From Aquificales bacterium (lineage in GTDB: Bacteria > Aquificota > Aquificia > Aquificales > QOAS01), in assembly GCA_027035985.1 (NCBI GenBank), contig JALVTI010000081.1, forward strand, positions 1 through 36,790: 36,790 bases of DNA, written 5' to 3'. The notes below the pieces were generated by a model. It ran no database searches. It was given only the letters and a program-made list of their open reading frames with translations, and was not told the origin of the DNA. Both the position numbers and the translations under genes were made by a program. Within the stretch, counting starts at the first letter, position 1; each line of letters begins with the position of its first letter. Shown piece after piece: positions 31,780-36,790 of this stretch.

Positions 31780-32388
31780 TTAGGGATTTCCTATTTTATT
31801 CCCGCCACAGGCGGGCACTATTTTTGAGATATCGATAATCAGATAGTTATCCTCTCCACCGAAGACCTCAATTCGCTTCGGTTTTCCATCTCTGTCGACT
31901 TCCAAGATGGCTTTCTCCACATATTGTGAGAGTTCCCCTTTGGGGATTAGAAGGTAGCGGTTTCCGTTCAATGGTTTTATTTCAAAAAGCTCTTCCAAGC
32001 GGTTTAGGTGAAATAAAACCTCCAAAATAGGATTTTTGTACTCCCTCCTATCGAGGGTTTGTTTTTCCTCACCCCTATATCCGAGGGTTATATAAAAGCC
32101 TTTAACCGAAACCTCAAAGGGTGGGTTGGTGAAATATACAACCTTCCACCGGTCTTTTGAAAATCTTTCCAAGACACCTTTGTAGTTTTCCTCCTCGCCT
32201 TGAAAAAAACCCTTTTGGGTGAAAAAAACTGTAAAACAATCCCCGTTTGGTAAAAATTTATGAAAATTAACAGCCTCTTTATTGGAAATTTCGTTTGCAA
32301 AAATGGGAATAGCAAACAAGAAAACCTTACCAAACTTGGCGATTATTTTTAGAATATTAAATCTACTATGTTTGATTTTGAATTTCAT
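31780..32388 (-). CDS. Putative LolA-like periplasmic protein
   Basis: A hydrophobic N-terminal segment (IIAKFGKVFLFAIPIFA) acts as signal peptide. The mature part is a beta-rich domain, with FTVFFTQKGF...GVLERFSKDRWKVVYFTNPPFEVSVKGFYITLGY resembling the LolA/LolB pattern in which a layer of strands holds a lipoprotein acyl chain. ILEVDRDGKPKRIEVFGGEDNYLIIDI is the typical second half. LolA carries lipoproteins to the outer membrane. Identity is moderate and by pattern only. Start at 32388 is the ATG closest to the signal peptide; alternatives are 32397 and 32418. All overlap the divergent PilZ gene's start. Confidence 0.55.
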   Translation of the reverse strand: MKFKIKHSRFNILKIIAKFGKVFLFAIPIFANEISNKEAVNFHKFLPNGDCFTVFFTQKGFFQGEEENYKGVLERFSKDRWKVVYFTNPPFEVSVKGFYITLGYRGEEKQTLDRREYKNPILEVLFHLNRLEELFEIKPLNGNRYLLIPKGELSQYVEKAILEVDRDGKPKRIEVFGGEDNYLIIDISKIVPACGGNKIGNP

Positions 32389-32955
32389 ATAGCGCATGAA
32401 GTGGATAATCCTACGCATATTTTCTTTTACAAACCGATAAATATCGGTGTAAATACCCTAAAAGTGAAGATTTTGGATAACTTCGATATAGATTTTGACA
32501 AAAGTTATCAGCTTTACCTAAATATGGGAGGTTCCAACTTTTCCTTTATAACAAAACCGTTGAAAAAAAGTTCAAATAACGAAGTGGAGCTTTTAGTTCA
32601 GGAAAGTAGAATAGAATTGCGTAAATATCCACGACTTAAAACAGAACATCTAAACGTCAAAGTATTTGTTAGAACTTTGGAAGGTATTTTGGCGGATATT
32701 TCTCTCGGCGGATGTAAGCTTAAGTTTAACAGCCCAATACCCAGCTCATTTTTTGAAAAAGGGGCAAAGGCTAAACTATCTATGGCTATCCCGGGGATTG
32801 AAAACCTTGTCGACCTTTCGGCTTACATAGTAAACGTAAACCCTAAAGAACATGCCGTTTCCTTCGCCTTTGAAACTAAGGATAATAAGGTTCTCACAAC
32901 GTATAAAACCATCTCCGACCTATTGAAGGGAAAGGGAAAGGAAATATTAAGCTAA
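32368..32955 (+). CDS. PilZ domain protein (probable c-di-GMP binding)
   Basis: Residues 85-115 contain the c-di-GMP-binding signature: RKYPR (85-89), followed by D110-I-S112-L-G-G115. Strands on either side (LNVKVFV, CKLKFNS) complete the PilZ barrel. The first 80 residues form another beta domain of YcgR-N-like type (LKVKILDNFDIDFDKSYQLYL). Such proteins adjust flagellar or surface behaviour to c-di-GMP, and a flagellar operon is encoded elsewhere in the window. The gene is AT-rich relative to proC, and its start overlaps the divergent LolA-like gene. It ends overlapping proC by 9 bp. Confidence 0.85.
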   Translation: MFDFEFHIAHEVDNPTHIFFYKPINIGVNTLKVKILDNFDIDFDKSYQLYLNMGGSNFSFITKPLKKSSNNEVELLVQESRIELRKYPRLKTEHLNVKVFVRTLEGILADISLGGCKLKFNSPIPSSFFEKGAKAKLSMAIPGIENLVDLSAYIVNVNPKEHAVSFAFETKDNKVLTTYKTISDLLKGKGKEILS

Positions 32956-33744
32956 TCCCCTCGCCCGTTTGTAAGCCTCCTCTATTACCTCTATAAGTTT
33001 CCCCTTTATCCCTTCCGAGTGGAGTTTCGAAAGTCCGTAAATTGTAGTCCCCGCGGGGGAGGTCACTTTATCCCTAAGCAGTATGGGGTGGTTTCCACTC
33101 TCCTCTATAAGTTGGAGTGTTCCCGTAAAGGTGTAGAGCGCTATTTTTAGGGCTTCGGGGTATTTGAAGCCGAGCTTTACCCCAGCCTCGGCGAAGGCGT
33201 CGACTATTTCGGCTATAAAGGCAGGTGCGCTTCCCGCCAAGGCGGTTATAGCATCCATCAGACTTTCGTCCAGCTCCACCACCAAGCCGGTTTTCCCGAG
33301 GAGTTCCTTAACCCTTTCCCGCTCCGCGAGGGTGAGATTTTCCGAGTAGGCGACCCCCCACACCCCCTTGCCGACGGCGACGTTTACATTCGGCATGGTG
33401 CGGACTATTTTTGAGTCTTCCCCCAAGAGGTCTTTGAGTTTTTGGAGGGAAACACCCGCGGCGACCGAAATGAAAATTTTTTCCCCTTTTTGGGGGTGGT
33501 CTTTAAAGGGCTTTACCGCCGCGGGGAGGTCTTTGGGTTTGGTAGCCAAAAAGAGGATTTGGGATTTTTCGAAAACCTCCTTGGGTGGGAGGACTTTAAA
33601 CCCCTCCTTTTGGAGTTTTTCCTTACTCTTTTCGCTCCTCACGGAGGCGAGAATCTTTTCTTTGGGAAACCCGGCGCGGGTAAGACCTTCGGCTATAGCC
33701 CTCGCCATGTTTCCAAATCCGATAAAACCCACCGTAGGTTGCAT
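32947..33744 (-). CDS. proC: Pyrroline-5-carboxylate reductase
   Basis: ProC makes proline from pyrroline-5-carboxylate using NADPH. The N terminus QPTVGFIGFGNMARAIAEGL is the Rossmann motif, followed by FLATKPKDL, ISVAAGVSLQKL, RTMPNVNVAVGKG, and ALAGSAPAFIAEIVDAFAEAGVKLG with the catalytic region. VTSPAGTTIYGLSKL is the C-terminal signature. An in-frame GTG at 33759 exists, but the ATG at 33744 gives a normal start (265 aa). It is divergent from tadA with 18 bp between starts. Confidence 0.95.
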   Translation of the reverse strand: MQPTVGFIGFGNMARAIAEGLTRAGFPKEKILASVRSEKSKEKLQKEGFKVLPPKEVFEKSQILFLATKPKDLPAAVKPFKDHPQKGEKIFISVAAGVSLQKLKDLLGEDSKIVRTMPNVNVAVGKGVWGVAYSENLTLAERERVKELLGKTGLVVELDESLMDAITALAGSAPAFIAEIVDAFAEAGVKLGFKYPEALKIALYTFTGTLQLIEESGNHPILLRDKVTSPAGTTIYGLSKLHSEGIKGKLIEVIEEAYKRARGLA

Positions 33745-33762
33745 AGAGATTATTCTCACCTA

Positions 33763-34206
33763 ATGGGGGAAAGGGAATATTTCCTCTCCCTCGCGGTGGA
33801 GGAGGCGAAAAAGGCTTTCCACAAGGGGGAGGTTCCGGTCGGGTGTGTGATAACCCTAAGGGGTGAGGTAATTGCAAAAGCCCACAACCGGGTGGAGGAA
33901 CTGTCCGATATAACCGCCCATGCGGAGATGCTCGCCATTTCCGAAGCCTCCAAAAGGGTGGGAATAAAAACCCTCCGCGAGTGCGAGATATACGTCACCC
34001 TCGAACCCTGTCCCATGTGCGCGGGGGCTATAGCCTTGGCGGGGTTTAGAAGACTCTACTTTGGCGCCTACAACCCAAAGCACGGGGCGGTGGTGAGCCG
34101 TTTCTTTATAGCAGAGGAATACAGCATTCCGTGGGAGCGTATCCCCTGCGAAGAGTGTTCCAAACTGCTCGGGGATTTCTTTAAAGGATTGAGAAAGAAG
34201 GATTAA
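33763..34206 (+). CDS. tadA: tRNA-specific adenosine deaminase TadA
   Basis: TadA converts A34 to inosine in tRNA-Arg(ACG). The zinc site is complete: H53 and the proton-shuttling E55 in TAHAEMLAI, and C83 and C86 in LEPCPMCAGAI. FGAYNPKHGAV and a C-terminal helical segment (CEECSKLLGDFF) are typical. At 147 aa it is the normal length. The frame is open upstream into proC, but that is only the complementary strand of proC. A hairpin with a following T-stretch (34209-34223) lies just after the stop. Confidence 0.93.
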   Translation: MGEREYFLSLAVEEAKKAFHKGEVPVGCVITLRGEVIAKAHNRVEELSDITAHAEMLAISEASKRVGIKTLRECEIYVTLEPCPMCAGAIALAGFRRLYFGAYNPKHGAVVSRFFIAEEYSIPWERIPCEECSKLLGDFFKGLRKKD

Positions 34207-34208
34207 TT

Positions 34209-34223
34209 CCCGCCTTCGGCGGG
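34209..34223 (+). terminator. GC-rich hairpin after tadA
   Basis: CCCGCC-TTC-GGCGGG forms a 6-bp GC stem followed by GTTTGATTTT. It starts 3 bases after the tadA stop and separates it from the toxin-antitoxin modules. Similar CCCGCC-NNN-GGCGGG hairpins occur at 14818-14832, 25004-25018 and 31801-31815, inside or at the ends of genes. Confidence 0.5.
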
Positions 34224-34231
34224 GTTTGATT

Positions 34232-34245
34232 TTATGACGTCATAA
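34232..34245. promoter_or_regulatory. 14-bp palindrome, candidate operator of the RelE module
   Basis: TTATGACGTCATAA is a perfect palindrome that ends on the A of the ATG at 34245 and lies 17 bp before the alternative start at 34263. Ribbon-helix-helix antitoxins repress their own operons by binding such palindromes, so this is the obvious operator. The role is inferred from position. Confidence 0.5.
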
Positions 34246-34505
34246 TGTTAAAGTTGAGGCTCATGCGAAGGGTAGCCACCACTTTACGCCTCGACGAGGA
34301 GAAAGCCCGCCTCCTGCGCGCCTTAGCGGGTTACGAAAGGAGGAGCATTAACGAGATTCTCAACGAACTTGTGGACGAATACATCGAACGCCATAAGGAG
34401 ACTCTAGAACTTCTATCCATTCCCGGTTTTTTGGAAGAGTGTAAGGAGGGACTCGAAGAGATAAGAAGGGGTGGCGGGAAAACCTTGGATGGGTTGGACG
34501 ATTAA
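34245..34505 (+). CDS. Ribbon-helix-helix antitoxin of a RelE-type module
   Basis: The N-terminal part RRVATTLRLDEEKARLLRALAGYERRSINEILNELVDEYIERH is a ribbon-helix-helix DNA-binding domain, with the beta strand followed by two helices. The C-terminal part (GFLEECKEGLEEIRRGGGKTLDGLDD) is acidic and likely wraps the toxin. It overlaps the toxin gene by 17 bp. The start at 34245 gives 86 aa; ATG at 34263 (with GAGG just before it) gives 80 aa and leaves the upstream palindrome free as an operator. Confidence 0.75.
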   Translation: MLKLRLMRRVATTLRLDEEKARLLRALAGYERRSINEILNELVDEYIERHKETLELLSIPGFLEECKEGLEEIRRGGGKTLDGLDD

Positions 34506-34758
34506 ACTCTCCAAAGTTGCGGAAAAGAAATACAAAAAACTCGATACGGTTACCAAAAGTGGAATTAAAGAAGCCCTCAAAGGGTTATCGGAAGTGGAAA
34601 ATCCCAAATATGGGAAGGATGTTAAACCCCTAACGGGGAAACTTAAAGGCTTCTACCGATTGAGGGTTGGGGATTTTAGGGTTATATTCGCAATCCTCCC
34701 CAAAGAGCGGATTATCGCCGTGGTGAATATAGCACCCCGTGGGGATGTCTATAAGTAG
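34489..34758 (+). CDS. RelE/ParE-type toxin (mRNA interferase)
   Basis: From the ATG at 34489 the protein reads MGWTIKLSKVAEKKYKKLD, then KDVKPLTGKLKGFYRLRVGDFRVIFAILPKERIIAVVNIAPRGDVYK. The G.YRLRVGD.RVIF block and the R..VY end are the RelE signature, with Arg and Tyr residues used for mRNA cleavage on the ribosome. The 89-aa length is normal. Start inside the antitoxin gene implies translational coupling. An in-frame ATG at 34471 would add six residues and is less likely. Confidence 0.85.
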   Translation: MGWTIKLSKVAEKKYKKLDTVTKSGIKEALKGLSEVENPKYGKDVKPLTGKLKGFYRLRVGDFRVIFAILPKERIIAVVNIAPRGDVYK

Positions 34759-34764
34759 GTCTAA

Positions 34765-34784
34765 TATGCATTGATTTTTGCATA
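34765..34784. promoter_or_regulatory. Inverted repeat upstream of the PIN module
   Basis: TATGCA (34765-34770) and TGCATA (34779-34784) are inverted 6-bp arms around an 8-bp spacer, about 22 bp before the antitoxin start. ACTTTTGTAAGT follows as a second small inverted pair. This is the likely operator/promoter of the antitoxin-PIN pair, by analogy with other RHH antitoxins. Confidence 0.4.
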
Positions 34785-34806
34785 CACTTTTGTAAGTATT
34801 TTTTTT

Positions 34807-35064
34807 ATGAAAACCAAAAAGGTTAGGAAAACCATAAGTGTATCTCCCGAAGTGGATAGAGTCCTTCGACTTTTGAGCAAACGGTTTAAAAAAAGTCAGA
34901 ACCAAATAATAGAAGAACTTGTGAAGGAAAAACTTAAAGAGCTCCGAAAGGAAGAGAGATTGAAAGCCTTTAAGGAGCTTGTAGAGATGACGGAAAACCT
35001 TAGGGGGGTTGTAGGAAACAAACGTATTCAGGATATTAAGGAGGAAATGGGAGGTGAACTGTAA
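34807..35064 (+). CDS. Ribbon-helix-helix antitoxin of a PIN module
   Basis: From the ATG at 34807 the protein starts MKTKKVRKTISVSPEVDRVLRLLSKRFKKSQNQIIEELVKEKLKEL, a ribbon-helix-helix domain. The tail contains a helical toxin-binding segment ending KEEMGGEL. It precedes and overlaps the PIN gene by 11 bp, the usual antitoxin-toxin order. A longer frame (from 34771) starts with a TTG and adds hydrophobic residues encoded by the operator region; I do not accept it. Confidence 0.75.
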   Translation: MKTKKVRKTISVSPEVDRVLRLLSKRFKKSQNQIIEELVKEKLKELRKEERLKAFKELVEMTENLRGVVGNKRIQDIKEEMGGEL

Positions 35065-35494
35065 GAGAATTTTTGTAGACGCCAATGTTCTTATAGACCT
35101 CTTTGATGTAAGCAGACCTTTAAGGGAGTTTTCGATAAAAACCATCCAAACATTATTGGAAAGCGATGTAGAGATTTACACAAGTTGCGACCTTATAACG
35201 ACCGTTTATTATGTCCTAAGGAAAAAGTTCGGAAAAGAGGCTTTAGTCTTTATCGAAAGATTGTCCAAGATGTGTTCGATAGTTCCCTTTTCAAATCACG
35301 AAGTGGAAAGAGCTATAGAGCTTATGAAGCAGGATTCAAATTTTAAGGATTTAGAGGATACCATCCAATATGTTTTGGCTAAAAAGATGCGGTGCGATTT
35401 AATACTTACCAACGATAAAAGCTTTTATTCGCCGGATATTGCGGTGATTAATGTTAAAGATTTCTTAAAAAGACAAGAAAATCGGAGAAGTTAG
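35054..35494 (+). CDS. PIN-domain toxin (VapC-like ribonuclease)
   Basis: The PIN core is visible: FVDANVLIDLFD with the first catalytic Asp (D9), the conserved middle acidic residues, DLEDTIQYVLAKKMRCDLILTNDKSFY with the third acidic group and the TND motif. PIN toxins cleave tRNA or rRNA with Mg2+ or Mn2+. The start is a GTG inside the antitoxin's last codons. At 146 aa it is slightly longer than most VapC proteins. It lies directly after the RelE module, so two toxin-antitoxin systems stand in series. Confidence 0.87.
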   Translation: MNCKRIFVDANVLIDLFDVSRPLREFSIKTIQTLLESDVEIYTSCDLITTVYYVLRKKFGKEALVFIERLSKMCSIVPFSNHEVERAIELMKQDSNFKDLEDTIQYVLAKKMRCDLILTNDKSFYSPDIAVINVKDFLKRQENRRS

Positions 35495-35502
35495 TGAAAA
35501 AA

Positions 35503-36033
35503 TCACTTCCCGCCTTCGGTAGGGTTTTGTTTTTCCTCTAGTTCGGCAACCTCTGCGACCGCGGCTTCGGCGAAGGTTTCAAACGCCCACACTATAAAGG
35601 TGGTGAGAGCCGCACCCCAGAAGACCGCTTCCATTAGGGTTTTCAGGTCGGCAAAGGTCGGCAGGGTGTTCACCGCCAAGGCGAAGAGCAACACTATCAC
35701 AAACCCGAAGTAGTAGGTGTAGCGGTAAGGTTCGAGCGCCGCCATAACGAGCGCCAGCGCCGCCGAAAGGGGAAGTTGCTTCAATTCCTCTTCACTCTTT
35801 CCACTCTTTTGGGCTACCTTTTGGAGGTCTTTAACCTCTCCCTTCTCCCTAAAGGCGTCGGCGACCGCCATCACGAGGGTGTAAGCCGACAGCAACCTGA
35901 AGGCGAACATGCCGAATGCCAAAGAGGCGAGCAGTATAAGACCTACCTCGGGTGAAATTATAGAAACCCCCACCCACAGGAGGACGGCTACAACCAAAAA
36001 TCCCGCCAAAAGGAGGGTAAACCAGAAGCTCAT
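35503..36033 (-). CDS. Unknown membrane protein, 176 aa
   Basis: The protein has about four membrane segments: FTLLLAGFLVVAVLLWVGVSI, VGLILLASLAFGMFAF, YYFGFVIVLLFALAVN and MEAVFWGAALTTFIVWAF. A soluble charged loop (AFREKGEVKDLQKVAQKSGKSEEELKQLP) lies in the middle, and the C terminus is acidic (AEVAELEEKQNPTEGGK). I recognise no family. It overlaps the upstream gene by 4 bp, so the pair is co-translated and may form a complex. Confidence 0.75.
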   Translation of the reverse strand: MSFWFTLLLAGFLVVAVLLWVGVSIISPEVGLILLASLAFGMFAFRLLSAYTLVMAVADAFREKGEVKDLQKVAQKSGKSEEELKQLPLSAALALVMAALEPYRYTYYFGFVIVLLFALAVNTLPTFADLKTLMEAVFWGAALTTFIVWAFETFAEAAVAEVAELEEKQNPTEGGK

Positions 36034-36560
36034 TTTTCCTCACCTCCTTTGGTGGCTTGTTCTTTTTTAGCCTCCTCAGCGGCTTTCCTCATAACCTCCG
36101 CGGGGTTTTGGGAAACCGGCTTTCCGACGGTTAGCCTATAGGTGGTGGTGTAGATTTGGGGTATGTAGGGGTAGTGGTAGACGAGCGTTCCGCTTATGAT
36201 GTCTCCTATTTGAACCTTACCCCTGCTGGACTCTTTGAGGTTAATAACCAACCTCGCGATGGTTCCACCGTCAACCTTTACGTTCGCGGGTAGATTTGCA
36301 ATGGCGTATCCGTTGCCGCTTTTGGGTTTGAATACCAATCCGGTGGTCTCGATAAAGATGGGCAATCCGCCGGGGTTAAATACATCCATAACGAGGGCAT
36401 TTTTCTTGGCGTCGTATTTTGCACCCACCACTATCGGCGCACCGGGCAGGCTTTTAACCGTCTGCACCGCCGAGGTGTAGGTGATAAATCCGCCGATACC
36501 CATTCCGAGCAGCACGCCGACGATTGTCACCAAAACGGCGACCGTCAGGGTTTTCCGCAT
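36030..36560 (-). CDS. Unknown membrane-anchored protein, 176 aa
   Basis: A single N-terminal membrane anchor (TVAVLVTIVGVLLGMGIGGF) is followed by a beta-rich extracytoplasmic domain, with strands such as APIVVGAKYDAKKNALVMDVFNPGGLPIFIETTGLVFK and TIARLVINLKESSRGKVQIGDIISGTLVYHYPY. It ends in a lysine/glutamate-rich tail. The fold resembles small immunoglobulin-like or LEA-type beta sandwiches, but I recognise no named family. GGAGGTAAGGAG just before the ATG is an unusually strong ribosome-binding site for this genome. It leads the two-gene operon with the 35503 membrane protein. Confidence 0.75.
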   Translation of the reverse strand: MRKTLTVAVLVTIVGVLLGMGIGGFITYTSAVQTVKSLPGAPIVVGAKYDAKKNALVMDVFNPGGLPIFIETTGLVFKPKSGNGYAIANLPANVKVDGGTIARLVINLKESSRGKVQIGDIISGTLVYHYPYIPQIYTTTYRLTVGKPVSQNPAEVMRKAAEEAKKEQATKGGEEK

Positions 36561-36684
36561 CTCCTTACCTCCGTAAGTTTTTAATAAGCACTAAAAACTT
36601 TATACGGAAAGACTAAATATTTATGACACTAAGTAGCTAAAAATTTTGATACAACGTCGGGTCTTAAACTAATTAACCCTTAAA

Positions 36685-36790
36685 ATGGCGGAGAAGGTTA
36701 AAACCGTTAGGGGTTTCAGAGACCTCATAGGGGAAGAGGCGAGGAAATACCGCTACGTGGTCGATACCGCGAGGGATATCCTCGAGAGGA
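36685..36790 (+). CDS. hisS: Histidyl-tRNA synthetase, N-terminal fragment
   Basis: The frame starting at ATG 36685 gives MAEKVKTVRGFRDLIGEEA, then RKYRYVVDTARDILER, and runs out of the window. The VRGFRDLI..E....R.V...AR.ILE pattern is the start of HisRS motif 1, where the substrate-pocket KGxRD-type sequence is found. HisZ, a paralogue in histidine synthesis, is a less likely alternative. It is divergent from the membrane-protein operon across a 124-bp gap. Confidence 0.82.
   Translation, partial: MAEKVKTVRGFRDLIGEEARKYRYVVDTARDILER

Noticed and set aside
35509-35532. A fifth copy of the CCCGCC hairpin
   Set aside because: CCCGCCTTCGGTAGGG pairs only partly and overlaps the coding end of the membrane protein, so it is not counted.
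1-36790. tRNA and rRNA genes
   Set aside because: I found no cloverleaf with GTTC-type T-loop or CCA-adjacent stem and no rRNA-like sequence in the gaps by eye. A dedicated scan could still find one.

Overview
The window looks like a chromosomal segment of a thermophilic, autotrophic bacterium of the Aquificota (Aquifex / Hydrogenobacter / Thermocrinis type). This is inferred from gene content. There is a bifunctional (type V) fructose-1,6-bisphosphate aldolase/phosphatase, a thioredoxin-like [2Fe-2S] ferredoxin, a histone-deacetylase-like protein, a LysRS with an extra OB fold, a stand-alone 5'-3' exonuclease, folate-dependent TrmFO, a metal-independent histidine-phosphatase-family protein, and lipid A synthesis (lpxK, so Gram-negative). 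Genes are tightly packed with many 1-20 nt overlaps, and most starts lack a strong Shine-Dalgarno site.

Layout. 1-760: the 3' end of a TnpB-family transposon gene with structured end sequences, and one copy of a dispersed structured repeat. 968-7693: a small unknown protein, DUF167 and UPF0102 proteins, fbp, secA and trmFO. 7700-9008: a strikingly AT-rich decaying island with two broken genes, a second inverted copy of the dispersed repeat, and a TnpB-less transposon right end resembling an omega RNA. 9011-10651: DUF308 membrane protein, ferredoxin and trmH. 10869-11941: CRISPR array 1 with its leader, read on the minus strand. 11999-27208: housekeeping genes (RlmD-like methyltransferase, Uma2, DUF58, histidine phosphatase, argC, mtnP, hemH, lysS, tsaE, HDAC-like, TolC), a fliA-fliJ/motE flagellar operon, and an OppC-type permease. 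27297-27978: CRISPR array 2 with its leader, read on the plus strand. 28300-34206: 5' exonuclease, DnaC-like loader, lpxK, purC, a LolA-like protein, a PilZ protein, proC and tadA. 34245-35494: two tandem toxin-antitoxin modules (RHH/RelE, then RHH/PIN). 35503-36560: a two-gene unknown membrane operon. From 36685: the start of hisS.

The most interesting signals are non-coding. The two CRISPR loci share a homologous leader of about 257 bp, although their repeats differ at four positions. Each leader carries a fossil repeat at its outer edge and a conserved TTGAC(C/T)-17-TATTCT promoter. The oldest (trailer-end) repeats of both arrays converge on a common, apparently ancestral sequence. No cas gene is present, so both arrays must be served in trans. 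The second signal is the pair of inverted structured repeats, one of which forms the left part of a roughly 360-bp element ending in a TnpB-type right end. A naturally fused FliJ-MotE protein and an 11-bp inverted repeat between hemH and lysS are further points of interest.
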